Source: Microbacterium sp. C5A9
GTDB taxonomy: Bacteria > Actinomycetota > Actinomycetes > Actinomycetales > Microbacteriaceae
DNA length: 64,000 nt
Direction of reading: 5' to 3'
Assembly: GCF_022627955.1 (NCBI RefSeq)
Contig: NZ_JABXGD010000008.1
Span: 124,001-188,000 of the forward strand
Each line of letters begins with the position of its first letter. The stretch's first letter is position 1. The translations under genes and the position numbers were made by a program. This document shows, in pieces, positions 19,341 to 28,702 of the stretch. Below the pieces are notes generated by a model, which was given only the letters and a program-made list of their open reading frames with translations, was not told the origin of the DNA and did not search any database.

Positions 19341-20795
19341 TTACGCGTTGCCGCCCGAGAGCTTCTCGCGCAGAGCCGCGAGTGCCTCGTCGTCAGCGAG
19401 CGTGCCCGCACCGGTGGTGTCGCTCGAGAAGGTCTGGCCGCCGAAGTCCTCACCGGCCGCAGCCTCGGCCTCGGCCGCCTTGGTGACCTGAGCCTTGTGG
19501 GCCTCCCAGCGAGCCTGGGCTGCAGCGTACTCCTGCTCCCAAGCCTCGCGCTGAGCGTCGAAGCCTTCCTTCCACGCACCGGTCTCGGCGTCGAAGCCCT
19601 CCGGGTACTTGTACTCGCCGTTCTCGTCGTACTCGGCGAGCATGCCGTAGAGAGCCGGGTCGAACTCGGTGCCGTTGGGGTCGACCGACTCGTTGGCCTG
19701 CTTCAGCGAGAGCGAGATGCGGCGACGCTCGAGGTCGATGTCGATGACCTTGACGAACACCTCTTCGCCGACCGACACGACCTGCTCCGCGAGCTCGACG
19801 TGCTTGCTGGAGAGCTCGGAGATGTGGACGAGGCCCTCGATGCCGTCTGCGACGCGCACGAACGCACCGAACGGGACGAGCTTGGTGACCTTACCCGGCG
19901 TGACCTGTCCGATCGCGTGGGTACGGGCGAAGACCTGCCACGGGTCCTCCTGCGTCGCCTTCAGCGACAGGGAGACGCGCTCGCGGTCGAGGTCGACCTC
20001 GAGGATCTCGACGGTGACCTCCTGGCCCACCTCGACGACCTCGGAGGCGTGCTCGATGTGCTTCCAGGACAGCTCGGAGACGTGCACGAGGCCGTCCACG
20101 CCGCCCAGGTCGACGAACGCACCGAAGTTGACGATCGACGAGACGACACCCTTGCGGACCTGACCCTTGTGCAGGTTGTTGAGGAACGTCGTGCGCGACT
20201 CGGACTGCGTCTGCTCGAGCAGAGCGCGACGCGACAGGACCACGTTGTTGCGGTTCTTGTCGAGCTCGAGGATCTTCGCCTCGATCTCCTGGCCGAGGTA
20301 CGGCGTGAGGTCGCGGACGCGGCGCAGCTCGATGAGCGAGGCCGGGAGGAAGCCACGGAGGCCGATGTCGACGATGAGGCCACCCTTGACGACCTCGATG
20401 ACGGTGCCGGTGACGACGCCGTCGTTCTCCTTGATCTTCTCGACGTCTCCCCAGGCACGCTCATACTGAGCACGCTTCTTGGAGAGGATCAGGCGGCCTT
20501 CCTTGTCCTCCTTCTGGAGAACGAGAGCCTCGACCTCGTCGCCGACCTTGACGACCTCGTTGGGGTCGACGTCGTGCTTGATGGAGAGCTCGCGCGAGGG
20601 GATGACACCCTCGGTCTTGTAGCCGACGTCGAGCAGGACCTCGTCGCGGTCGATCTTGACGATCGTGCCTTCGATGATGTCGCCGTCGTTGAAGAACTTC
20701 AGGGTCTTCTCGACCGCGGCCAGGAAGTCCTCAGCAGATCCGATGTCGTTGATGGCGACCTGCTTGGTGGCCGGGGCGGTCGTTGCGGTAGTCAT
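19341..20795 (-). CDS. rpsA: 30S ribosomal protein S1
   Basis: 484-residue S1 protein with four S1 RNA-binding domains (starting near residues 38, 120, 205 and 290), each with the GxVxxxxxxGAFVxL-type core, e.g. SIVNFGAFVDLGGVDGLVH. The C-terminal 110 residues are acidic and aromatic-rich (PEGFDAETGAWKEGF), typical of actinobacterial S1. It binds mRNA at the 30S subunit. Start at ATG 20795, with AAGGA about 10 nt upstream; an upstream in-frame extension lacks support. Ends in a strong terminator and is divergent from the exonuclease gene. Confidence 0.97.
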   Translation of the reverse strand: MTTATTAPATKQVAINDIGSAEDFLAAVEKTLKFFNDGDIIEGTIVKIDRDEVLLDVGYKTEGVIPSRELSIKHDVDPNEVVKVGDEVEALVLQKEDKEGRLILSKKRAQYERAWGDVEKIKENDGVVTGTVIEVVKGGLIVDIGLRGFLPASLIELRRVRDLTPYLGQEIEAKILELDKNRNNVVLSRRALLEQTQSESRTTFLNNLHKGQVRKGVVSSIVNFGAFVDLGGVDGLVHVSELSWKHIEHASEVVEVGQEVTVEILEVDLDRERVSLSLKATQEDPWQVFARTHAIGQVTPGKVTKLVPFGAFVRVADGIEGLVHISELSSKHVELAEQVVSVGEEVFVKVIDIDLERRRISLSLKQANESVDPNGTEFDPALYGMLAEYDENGEYKYPEGFDAETGAWKEGFDAQREAWEQEYAAAQARWEAHKAQVTKAAEAEAAAGEDFGGQTFSSDTTGAGTLADDEALAALREKLSGGNA

Positions 20796-21004
20796 GTAGT
20801 GGGTTGTCCTTGTTGAATGGAGTCTCGGGCTGCGGGGCAACGGACGCGCACGTCCGACAGCATGCCTCACAGCGATTGATGGGGTGTTCGATGCCACGAG
20901 GGCATGCACATGCACGCCACGAGTGACACTTCAGGCTATCAGATCTCGCGCCGTGGTGGAGGTCGATGATGACGGCGCCGGGCCTGCACTGCAAGACTGA
21001 GCTC

Positions 21005-21940
21005 ATGCCTCGCGCCGACAAGCTGCTCCTGCTCGATACCGCAAGCCTCTACTTCCGAGCGTTCTACGGGGTGCCGGACAAGGTGACGGCTCCGGACGGA
21101 TCCCCGATCAACGCCGCACGCGGGCTCCTCGACATCGTCGCGAAGCTCGTCACGCTGTACGAGCCGACCCACGTCGTGGCGTGTTGGGACGACGACTGGC
21201 GCCCGCAGTGGAGAGTCGATCTGATCCCGAGCTACAAGTCGCATCGCGTGGTGGAGGTCGTGTCGTCCGGGCCCGACGTCGAGGAGGTGCCGGATCCGCT
21301 CGAGGCGCAGATCCCCCTGATCCGCGAGACACTGGGACTGCTCGGCATCCCGATCATCGGCGTCGCGGAGCACGAGGCCGACGACGTCATCGGCACCCTC
21401 GCCACCCACGCGACGATGCCCGTCGACATCGTCACGGGCGACCGCGACCTGTTCCAGCTCGTCGACGACGCGAGAGACGTGCGCGTCGTCTACACGGCCC
21501 GCGGCATGAGCAACCTCGAGATCGTCACGGATGCGGTCGTCGTGGCCAAATACGGGGTGCTGCCGAGCCAGTACGCCGACTTCGCCACCCTGCGCGGCGA
21601 CGCATCGGACGGTCTGCCCGGCGTCGCGGGGGTCGGCGAGAAGACCGCGGCCACCCTGCTGCAGACGCACGGCGATCTCGCGGGCATCCGCGCGGCCGCA
21701 GAGGCCGGCGAGGGTATGAGCGCCGGCGTACGCGCCAAGGTCCTCGCGGCGACGGACTACCTCGATGTGGCGCCGACCGTCGTGGCCGTCGCGACCGATC
21801 TCGACATCGCGGCCCCCGACACCCCGCTCCGTCCGCTCGATCCGGCCGAGGTCGATGCGGCGACGGCGGTCGCGGAGACCTGGAACCTCGGCACCTCGAT
21901 GACCCGCGCGATCGCCGCGGTGGCGACGACGGGCGACTGA
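21005..21940 (+). CDS. 5'-3' exonuclease (PolA N-terminal-like)
   Basis: About 311 residues, matching the FEN-like 5' nuclease domain of DNA polymerase I as a stand-alone protein. Metal-binding acidic residues: LLLLDTA, ACWDDDWRPQWR, EHEADDVIGTLA and TGDRDLFQLV. A helix-3-turn-helix GVAGVGEKTAATLL follows. Likely removes 5' flaps or RNA primers. Start uncertain: ATG 21005 has AAGACT 6 nt upstream (one mismatch to the leaderless pattern); ATG 20969 has GGAGG at 6 nt and would add 12 residues. Confidence 0.92.
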   Translation: MPRADKLLLLDTASLYFRAFYGVPDKVTAPDGSPINAARGLLDIVAKLVTLYEPTHVVACWDDDWRPQWRVDLIPSYKSHRVVEVVSSGPDVEEVPDPLEAQIPLIRETLGLLGIPIIGVAEHEADDVIGTLATHATMPVDIVTGDRDLFQLVDDARDVRVVYTARGMSNLEIVTDAVVVAKYGVLPSQYADFATLRGDASDGLPGVAGVGEKTAATLLQTHGDLAGIRAAAEAGEGMSAGVRAKVLAATDYLDVAPTVVAVATDLDIAAPDTPLRPLDPAEVDAATAVAETWNLGTSMTRAIAAVATTGD

Positions 21941-21954
21941 CCGCTCCGCGCGCG

Positions 21955-22941
21955 TCACCCGGCCCAGGCGAGAAGGCGCTCCAACCCCCAGGTCGTGATG
22001 ATCCGGGAGGCCGGCACTCCGGCGCGCTCCGCGCGGGCGGCCCCGTGATCCAGCAGCGACAGCTGGCCCGGCGCATGCGCGTCGGAGTCGATGGAGAACA
22101 GGCATCCCGCCTCGAGTGCGATCGCGATGAGCTCGTCCGGCGGATCCTGCCGTTCGGGTCGCGAGTTGATCTCGACGGCCACGCCGTTCTCCGCGCACGC
22201 GGCGAACACCGCGTGCGGATCGAAGGCAGACGCCGGACGCGTGCCCCGATCGCCCTGGACGAGCCGCCCTGTGCAGTGCCCGAGCACGTTCACCCGGGGG
22301 TGCGAGACCGCCGCGATCATGCGGGCGGTCATCGGCCGCGCGTCCATGCGCAGCTTCGAATGCACGGATGCCACCACGATGTCGAGCTCGCCGAGCAGCG
22401 CGTCCTCCTGATCGAGGGCTCCGTCCTCCAGGATGTCGACCTCGATGCCGGCGAGAAGGGTGAAGCCCTCCCCCGACTCGGCCCTCACGAGCGGCATCTG
22501 CTCCCGCAGCCTCTCGGCGGACAGCCCTCGCGCGACCCTCAGCCGCGGCGAGTGGTCCGTGATCGCTTGATATTCGTGCCCGAGCGCTCGCGCCGCGGCA
22601 GCCATCACCGGGATCGGCGTCGTGCCGTCCGACCAGTCCGTGTGCGCGTGCAGGTCGCCGCGGAGCTTCCCCCTCAGGTCCGACACGATCTCCGGCTCGA
22701 CCTCGCCGCGGAGCTCCACGAGGTAGTCGGGGATCTCGCCGCCCTGCGCCTGCCGGATGACGGCGAACGTCGACTCTCCGATGCCTTTGGCCGCGCGGAG
22801 GGCCGCCGGGTCCGTGCGCGTGTCGTCCGGCAGCTGCTGCAGAGCGGCTGCCGCCTGACGGAACGCCTTCGCCCGATATCTCGATGCCCGCTCACGTTCG
22901 AGCAGCGAGGCGATCTCGAGCAGCGCGGCGACCGGGTCCAT
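21955..22941 (-). CDS. PHP-domain phosphoesterase with PolX-like N-terminal helices
   Basis: 328-residue protein. Residues 1-100 resemble the helix-hairpin-helix part of family X DNA polymerases (ERERASRYRAKAFRQAA...KGIGESTFAVI). Residues 105-328 are a PHP phosphoesterase with metal ligands in GDLHAHTDWSDG, ITDHS, GIEVDI, VASVHSKL, LGHCTGR and DSDAHAP. This is the C-terminal layout of bacterial PolX without the polymerase palm. Possibly a DNA 3'-end processing nuclease. ATG 22941 chosen because the domain starts there; it lies 8 nt after trpD. Confidence 0.9.
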   Translation of the reverse strand: MDPVAALLEIASLLERERASRYRAKAFRQAAAALQQLPDDTRTDPAALRAAKGIGESTFAVIRQAQGGEIPDYLVELRGEVEPEIVSDLRGKLRGDLHAHTDWSDGTTPIPVMAAAARALGHEYQAITDHSPRLRVARGLSAERLREQMPLVRAESGEGFTLLAGIEVDILEDGALDQEDALLGELDIVVASVHSKLRMDARPMTARMIAAVSHPRVNVLGHCTGRLVQGDRGTRPASAFDPHAVFAACAENGVAVEINSRPERQDPPDELIAIALEAGCLFSIDSDAHAPGQLSLLDHGAARAERAGVPASRIITTWGLERLLAWAG

Positions 22942-22949
22942 GTCTGCGC

Positions 22950-24014
22950 CTACGCGGTGGCGAGTTCCCGGCTCACGCCGATCCATTCGTCGAGCTTCGC
23001 GGCCGCGCGCCCGTCGTCGACCGCGGCGGCAGCGCGGGCATATCCCTCGCGCAGCCGCTCGAGGATGGGGCGCTGCACCTGATTCGCATCCTGCGAGAGC
23101 TCGTACGCGACGATGCCCGCCGCGGCGTTCAGCAGGACGATGTCCCGCACCGGACCCATCTCGCCCGAGAGGGTTCGACGCAGCACCTCCGCATTGTGCT
23201 CCGGGGATCCTCCGATGAGGTCACTGAGGTCCGCGAGAGGGATGCCGAGGTCGCGCGGGTCGAGATCATGCTCGTGGATGTCACCGCGGGTGACCTCCCA
23301 GATGCGGCTGTGCCCGGTCGTCGTCAGCTCGTCGAGACCGTCGTCGCCGCGGAAGACCAGGGCTGTCGCCCCCCGAGTGCGGAACACCCCGGTGATCAGC
23401 GGCACCCGCTCGAGCTGCGCGACGCCGACCGCGTTGGCCTCGGCGCGCGCGGGGTTGCACAGCGGACCGAGCATGTTGAAGACCGTCGGCACGCCGAGCT
23501 CGGCGCGCACGGCGCCCGCGTGCTTGAACCCGGGGTGGAACGCGCCTGCCCATGCGAACGTGATGCCCGTGCGGTCGAGGATGGATGCGACCGATGCGGG
23601 GTCGAGCGTCAGCTCGAGCCCCAGCGCGCTGAGCACGTCGGACGAGCCGGACGACGAGCTCGCCGCGCGGTTGCCGTGCTTGACCACAGGCACGCCCGTC
23701 GCACCGATGATGACCGCTGCGGTGGTCGAGACGTTCACGGTCCCCACGCGGTCGCCCCCGGTGCCGACGATGTCGAGCACGTCGGGAGAGACGGGAAGGG
23801 GGACGGCCGCTTCGAGGATCGCGTCGCGGAAGCCGACGATCTCGTCGATGGTCTCCCCCTTGGCGCGCAGCGCCACGAGGAACCCCGCGAGCTGCGCCTC
23901 CGTCACGTCGCCGCGCATGATCCGGCGCATCGCCCACGTGGACTCCCAGACGCTGAGGTCACGACGCTCCAGAAGAGTGGTGAGCACATCGGACCAGGTC
24001 AGGGAATCAGCCAT
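22950..24014 (-). CDS. trpD: Anthranilate phosphoribosyltransferase
   Basis: Second step of tryptophan synthesis: transfers phosphoribose from PRPP to anthranilate. 354 residues. PRPP loop GTGGDRVGTVNVST (about residues 83-96), KHGNRAASSSSGSSD, GAFHPGFKHA, FNMLGPLCNPA. It stands alone, without other trp genes in the window. ATG 24014 is preceded by TAGGAT at 7 nt (leaderless); longer in-frame forms lack the family N-terminus. Followed after 8 nt by the PHP gene, so co-transcribed. Confidence 0.97.
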   Translation of the reverse strand: MADSLTWSDVLTTLLERRDLSVWESTWAMRRIMRGDVTEAQLAGFLVALRAKGETIDEIVGFRDAILEAAVPLPVSPDVLDIVGTGGDRVGTVNVSTTAAVIIGATGVPVVKHGNRAASSSSGSSDVLSALGLELTLDPASVASILDRTGITFAWAGAFHPGFKHAGAVRAELGVPTVFNMLGPLCNPARAEANAVGVAQLERVPLITGVFRTRGATALVFRGDDGLDELTTTGHSRIWEVTRGDIHEHDLDPRDLGIPLADLSDLIGGSPEHNAEVLRRTLSGEMGPVRDIVLLNAAAGIVAYELSQDANQVQRPILERLREGYARAAAAVDDGRAAAKLDEWIGVSRELATA

Positions 24015-24021
24015 GTGTGCG

Positions 24022-24027
24022 ATCCTA
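24022..24027 (-). promoter_or_regulatory. -10 box of trpD-PHP operon (leaderless)
   Basis: TAGGAT on the minus strand, 7 nt, ATG at 24014. No trp attenuator-like leader is seen. Confidence 0.55.
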
Positions 24028-24123
24028 TCGGCGCAGGGAAAACGTGCAGACTCTTCCGCACGAGTGGTCCTGAGCGCAGCATCCCCCGTTTCCCGCGGAT
24101 TCACCGAGGATTCGCAGTGTTTT

Positions 24124-24139
24124 CTTAGGGTTGCCTAAG
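24124..24139. promoter_or_regulatory. CTTAGG-N4-CCTAAG inverted repeat upstream of ctaE
   Basis: Perfect 6-bp arms around GTTG. TTAGG-N4-CCTAA resembles the half of a DtxR/IdeR iron box. A degraded copy overlaps the ctaC promoter (33304-33317). Located 67 nt upstream of the ctaE start. Confidence 0.4.
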
Positions 24140-24194
24140 TCGAATCACCGCCATTCGAGGGCCGTCGGTGCGAGAATCACGCCCGAGGATCGGC

Positions 24195-24200
24195 CATAAT
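24195..24200 (+). promoter_or_regulatory. -10 box of ctaE-qcrCAB operon
   Basis: CATAAT followed by 6 nt (GGAAGG) and GTG at 24207; either a leaderless start or a close GGAAGG ribosome site. Confidence 0.45.
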
Positions 24201-24206
24201 GGAAGG

Positions 24207-24860
24207 GTGACGACCTCAGCGACGTATGCCCCGGCGGCAAGAACGATCAAGCGCCCCAACCCGGTAGCTGTCGGCACCATTGTGTGGCTCGGCAGCGAGG
24301 TGATGTTCTTCGCGGGACTCTTCGCGATCTACTTCACGCTCCGCAGCACCTCCCCCGAGCTCTGGGCCGACCGCACCGAACTGCTGAACGTTCCGTTCGC
24401 GTTCGTCAACACGGCCATCCTGGTGCTCTCCTCGTTCACGTGCCAGATGGGCGTGTTCGCGGCCGAGGACCTGCAGCCCTACCGCCTCGCCAAGGGACAG
24501 AAGAACGGCGCAGGACGCCGTCGCCTCTTCGGCTGGGGAATGGTCGAGTGGTTCTTCCTCACCTTCGCGCTCGGCTCGATCTTCGTCGCAGGCCAGGTCT
24601 GGGAGTACGCCACTCTGGTGGCTGAGGGCATGCCGATCAGCGCCGACTCCTACGCATCCGCGTTCTACCTGACGACCGGCTTCCACGCCCTCCACGTCAC
24701 CGGCGGTCTCATCGCGTTCCTGCTCGTCATCGGACGCGCATACGCCGTCAAGAATTTCCGGCACAAGGAGGCGACCTCCTCGATCGTGGTGTCCTACTAC
24801 TGGCACTTCGTCGACGTCGTCTGGATCGTGCTGTTCGTCGTTATCTACTTCCTGAAATAA
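24207..24860 (+). CDS. ctaE: Cytochrome c oxidase subunit III
   Basis: 217-residue subunit III of the aa3 oxidase. Five or more TM helices; typical features are [15 protein letters not shown] and [15 protein letters not shown], ending in [21 protein letters not shown] at 24207 fits the family N-terminus; a longer upstream frame is unsupported. First gene of ctaE-qcrC-qcrA-qcrB, the actinobacterial order that couples complex III and IV genes. The remaining oxidase subunits lie in the convergent ctaCDF operon. Confidence 0.97.
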   Translation: MTTSATYAPAARTIKRPNPVAVGTIVWLGSEVMFFAGLFAIYFTLRSTSPELWADRTELLNVPFAFVNTAILVLSSFTCQMGVFAAEDLQPYRLAKGQKNGAGRRRLFGWGMVEWFFLTFALGSIFVAGQVWEYATLVAEGMPISADSYASAFYLTTGFHALHVTGGLIAFLLVIGRAYAVKNFRHKEATSSIVVSYYWHFVDVVWIVLFVVIYFLK

Positions 24861-24880
24861 GAGCGGAGCTGATCCCCGAG

Positions 24881-25684
24881 ATGGCACGAGAGAAGAAGCG
24901 CCGTTCGAACGGTCGCCGCAGCCCCCTGGCAGCGGTCGCCCTCATCGGAGCAGGACTCATGATCACCGGCGCCGTGTACGCTGGCGCATCGGCCGCGTTC
25001 GCCGCGACCGACACCACGACCGCTGCGGAGAGCACGCTCACCGTCGAGGACGGCGAGAAGCTGTTCCAGGCGAACTGCGCCACCTGTCACGGTCTCGACC
25101 TGCAGGGCACCGCCAACGGCCCCAGCCTCTACGGCGTCGGCGAGCTCGCGACGGAGTTCCAGCTCTCCACGGGTCGCATGCCGCTGCAGATGCAGGGACC
25201 GCAGGCACCGCAGAAGGAGCCGCAGTTCACGGAAGACCAGATCCTCGCGATCTCGTCGTTCGTGCAGGAGTCCGCTCCCGGCCCGACCTTCCCCGACGAG
25301 CACATCCTCGACGGCGAGGGCGACGTCGCGAACGGCGCAGAGCTGTTCCGCGTCAACTGCGCCATGTGCCACAACGTGGCCGCCGCGGGTGGTGCGCTCA
25401 CCGAGGGCAAGTACGCCCCGGCCCTGACCGAGACCAGCGCGCTGCACATGTACGCCGCGATGGTCACCGGCCCCCAGAACATGCCCGTCTTCGGCGACAT
25501 GAACCTGTCCGACGAGGACAAGCGCGACATCATCTCGGCGCTGCTCTACCAGCAGCAGTCGGTGCAGATCGGCGGATTCTCGCTCGGTTCGCTGGGCCCC
25601 GTGTCCGAGGGCCTGTTCGTCTGGATCTTCGGGATCGGCGCGCTCGTCGCCATCACCGTGTGGATCACGGCGAAGTCCAACTGA
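24881..25684 (+). CDS. qcrC: Cytochrome bc1 complex diheme cytochrome c subunit
   Basis: 267-residue QcrC: N-terminal TM anchor (about residues 14-41), two class-I heme c sites (CATCH at residues 66-70, CAMCH at 160-164) and a C-terminal TM helix (about 245-263). In actinobacteria the two hemes replace soluble cytochrome c and pass electrons directly to CtaC in a III-IV supercomplex. It lies 20 nt after ctaE. Confidence 0.97.
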   Translation: MAREKKRRSNGRRSPLAAVALIGAGLMITGAVYAGASAAFAATDTTTAAESTLTVEDGEKLFQANCATCHGLDLQGTANGPSLYGVGELATEFQLSTGRMPLQMQGPQAPQKEPQFTEDQILAISSFVQESAPGPTFPDEHILDGEGDVANGAELFRVNCAMCHNVAAAGGALTEGKYAPALTETSALHMYAAMVTGPQNMPVFGDMNLSDEDKRDIISALLYQQQSVQIGGFSLGSLGPVSEGLFVWIFGIGALVAITVWITAKSN

Positions 25685-25720
25685 CGCTTATTCATCGAAG
25701 AGGAACGTACGAGGAGCACC

Positions 25721-26797
25721 ATGGCACACGACGACGACTCGCAGGCTCTTGACAGGGCCTACCAGCCCTCTCCGGGGCTGGGTGTCGCAGTCAGCGATCC
25801 CGTGCAGAACCCCGGGCTGCCGCCGCACCGCGAGCGGATGACCGACAAGGACCCGCGCGCTGAGAAGGCTGCGGAGCGCACGGTCTACACCCTGTTCTAT
25901 CTCTCGCTGGCAGGAAGCATCTGGGCGGTCGCCGCCTACATGCTCTTCCCCATCGAGAGCGGCGCGCTCATCGACATCCGTCAGAACAACCTCTTCATCG
26001 GTCTCGGCATCTCGCTCGCGCTCCTTGCGATCGGTATCGGTGCGATCCACTGGTCCAAGGCGCTGATGAGCGACAAGGAGCACATCGAGCACCGCCACCC
26101 CACGCGCGGCAAGGACTCGACCCGCGAAGCCGTCGTCGAGGCCTTCGCCACGGCGAACGAGGAGTCCGGCTTCGGACGTCGCACGATGATCCGCAACTCG
26201 CTGTTCGCGGCGATCGTGGCCTCGATCATCCCCGGCGTGACCCTCTTCCGCGGGCTCGCTCCGCACAGCACCCCCGACGACCCGACTGCCGGTGACCCTG
26301 TCGCTCTGCTCAAGCACACGATGTGGGAGAAGGGCGCGCGCCTGGTGCGCGACCCCGACGGCACTCCGATCCGCGCTGCGGACGTCACGCTCGGCTCGGC
26401 CTTCCACGTCATCCCGGAGGACCTCGCCGACCTCAGCCACCACGACGGCTACCTCGAGGAGAAGGCGAAGGCCATCGTGCTGATGATGCGCCTGCGCCCC
26501 GAGCAGCTCGTCGAGGCCGAGGACCGCAAGGACTGGTCGTACGACGGCATCGTCGCGTACTCGAAGGTCTGCACGCACGTCGGCTGCCCGGTGGCACTGT
26601 ACGAGCAGCAGACCCACCACCTCCTCTGCCCCTGCCACCAGTCGCAGTTCGACGTCACGGATCACGCCAAGGTCATCTTCGGACCTGCCGCACGTCCGCT
26701 GCCGCAGCTGCCCATCACCGTCGACGACGAGGGCTACCTCATCGCACGCAGTGACTTCACCGAGCCCGTCGGCCCGAGCTTCTGGGAGCGCCATTGA
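25721..26797 (+). CDS. qcrA: Cytochrome bc1 complex Rieske iron-sulfur subunit
   Basis: 358-residue Rieske protein with three N-terminal TM helices (about residues 55-75, 90-110, 155-172), longer than mitochondrial types as usual in actinobacteria. Cluster ligands are in CTHVGC and CPCHQSQFD (about residues 285-310). Start ATG has GAGGAG 4 nt upstream. The stop overlaps the TTG start of qcrB. Confidence 0.97.
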   Translation: MAHDDDSQALDRAYQPSPGLGVAVSDPVQNPGLPPHRERMTDKDPRAEKAAERTVYTLFYLSLAGSIWAVAAYMLFPIESGALIDIRQNNLFIGLGISLALLAIGIGAIHWSKALMSDKEHIEHRHPTRGKDSTREAVVEAFATANEESGFGRRTMIRNSLFAAIVASIIPGVTLFRGLAPHSTPDDPTAGDPVALLKHTMWEKGARLVRDPDGTPIRAADVTLGSAFHVIPEDLADLSHHDGYLEEKAKAIVLMMRLRPEQLVEAEDRKDWSYDGIVAYSKVCTHVGCPVALYEQQTHHLLCPCHQSQFDVTDHAKVIFGPAARPLPQLPITVDDEGYLIARSDFTEPVGPSFWERH

Positions 26798-28608
26798 GCA
26801 CCGCAACGCTGTCCAAAGAGGACAAGGACAACAAGGCGCCTCTCGGCGGCCGATTCGTCGGCGCCGCGTCGAACTACATCGATGAGCGCACCAGCATCTC
26901 CGGCTTCGTCAAGGAGCTCGGACGCAAGATCTTCCCCGACCACTGGTCGTTCATGCTCGGCGAGATCGCGCTGTGGAGCTTCGTCGTCGTGTTCCTCTCC
27001 GGAACCTTCCTGACGTTCTTCTTCCAGGCGTCGATGGTCGAGACGCACTACACCGGCGCCTACGCCCCGATGCGCGGCATCGAGATGTCGGCGGCCCTCG
27101 AGTCGTCCCTGCACATCTCGTTCGACCTCCGCGGTGGTCTCCTGGTCCGCCAGATCCACCACTGGGCCGCTCTGGTCTTCGTCGCCGGCATCGGCGTGCA
27201 CATGCTGCGCGTCTTCTTCACGGGCGCCTTCCGCAAGCCGCGCGAGCTCAACTGGGTCATCGGCTTCGTGCTGTTCATCCTCGCGATGGCCGAGGGCTTC
27301 ACGGGCTACTCGCTCCCCGACGACCTGCTCTCGGGCAACGGCCTCCGCATCATCGACGGCATGATCAAGGGCTTCCCGGTCGTCGGCACCTGGATCTCGT
27401 TCCTCCTCTTCGGCGGCGAGTTCCCCGGTACCGACATCGTCGGTCGCCTCTACACGCTGCACATCCTGCTGCTGCCGCTGCTGGTCATCGGCCTGATCGT
27501 CGTGCACCTGATGCTGATGATCGTCAACAAGCACACGCAGTTCGCCGGCCCCGGCCGCACGAACGACAACGTCGTGGGCTACCCGATGATGCCGGTCTAC
27601 ATGTCGAAGATGGGCGGCTACCTGTTCATCGTGTTCGGCACGATCGTGCTGATCGCGACGTTCTTCCAGATCAACCCGATCTGGAACTACGGCCCCTACG
27701 ACCCGTCTCCCGTGTCCGCCGGTACCCAGCCTGACTGGTACATCGGATTCGCCGACGGTGCGCTGCGACTCGCCCCGTCGAACCTCGACGTCGTGTTCCT
27801 CAACCACACCTGGTCGTTCGGGATCCTGCTGCCCGTCGCCGTGCTGGGCCTGTTCATCGTGCTCGTCGCGATCTACCCCTTCATCGAGGCGTGGGTCACG
27901 GGCGACAAGCGCGAGCACCACATCGCACAGCGTCCCCGCAACGCCGCGACCCGCACCGCCATCGGCGTGGCCGGCGTCATCTTCTACGCCGTGCTGTGGG
28001 CTGCAGCATCCTCCGACCTCATCGCGACGCACTTCATGCTGACGATGGAGGGTGTCATCCACACGCTCCAGGCGCTGCTCTTCGTCGGACCGATCCTCGG
28101 CTACTTCGTCACGAAGCGCATCGCGATCGCGCTGCAGAAGAAGGACCGCGAGATCGTGCTCCACGGGTACGAGTCCGGACGCATCGTCCGCCTTCCCGGC
28201 GGCGAGTTCATCGAGGTGCACCAGCCGGTCGACAAGTACGACCGCTGGAAGCTCATCGATGTCGACGGCTACGAGCCGCTCGTCGTGCGCCCCAACGCGA
28301 AGGGACGCATCTCGTGGACCGAGAACCTGCGGTCCTCCGTGTCTCGGTGGTTCTTCGAAGACCGTCTCGCTCCGCTCACGCAGGCAGAGGTCGAGGCCGC
28401 GGATGCGCACCAGCACCACGTCACCGCGCACAACGACGAGACAGAGGCCGCGGAGATCCAGGGCGCGCACGAGCGTGCAGGGTTCCCGGATGCGCCTCTG
28501 ACCGTGGATGAGACGCACGTCGACGAGACGCCGAACACCCCCAGCACGGTCATCTCGACCGAGCCGGTGAAGAAGCCCCGCAAGAAGAAGTCGGAGGAGG
28601 GCGAGTAA
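26794..28608 (+). CDS. qcrB: Cytochrome bc1 complex cytochrome b subunit
   Basis: 604-residue cytochrome b with about nine TM helices. Heme-ligand helices are seen in HISFDLRGGLLVRQIHHWAA and in the region RLYTLHILLLPLLVIGLIVVHL; the Qo-site sequence reads PD-W-YIG around residue 315. An 80-residue charged C-terminal tail ends in Lys/Arg. The start is TTG at 26794, overlapping the qcrA stop as TTGA, with GGGAG just upstream, so translation is coupled. Followed by a strong terminator. Confidence 0.96.
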   Translation: MSTATLSKEDKDNKAPLGGRFVGAASNYIDERTSISGFVKELGRKIFPDHWSFMLGEIALWSFVVVFLSGTFLTFFFQASMVETHYTGAYAPMRGIEMSAALESSLHISFDLRGGLLVRQIHHWAALVFVAGIGVHMLRVFFTGAFRKPRELNWVIGFVLFILAMAEGFTGYSLPDDLLSGNGLRIIDGMIKGFPVVGTWISFLLFGGEFPGTDIVGRLYTLHILLLPLLVIGLIVVHLMLMIVNKHTQFAGPGRTNDNVVGYPMMPVYMSKMGGYLFIVFGTIVLIATFFQINPIWNYGPYDPSPVSAGTQPDWYIGFADGALRLAPSNLDVVFLNHTWSFGILLPVAVLGLFIVLVAIYPFIEAWVTGDKREHHIAQRPRNAATRTAIGVAGVIFYAVLWAAASSDLIATHFMLTMEGVIHTLQALLFVGPILGYFVTKRIAIALQKKDREIVLHGYESGRIVRLPGGEFIEVHQPVDKYDRWKLIDVDGYEPLVVRPNAKGRISWTENLRSSVSRWFFEDRLAPLTQAEVEAADAHQHHVTAHNDETEAAEIQGAHERAGFPDAPLTVDETHVDETPNTPSTVISTEPVKKPRKKKSEEGE

Positions 28609-28626
28609 GCACGCCGCTCCCCCGTC

Positions 28627-28659
28627 GAAAGGCCCTGTCCGTCTCGGACAGGGCCTTTC
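28627..28659 (+). terminator. Intrinsic terminator after qcrB
   Basis: 14-bp perfect stem (GAAAGGCCCTGTCC with its complement) and 5-nt loop, ending in CCTTTC. Confidence 0.88.
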
Positions 28660-28702
28660 GCGTGTCCGGGCGCCTCTCATGTCGGCATGGAAGGATCGGA
28701 TC

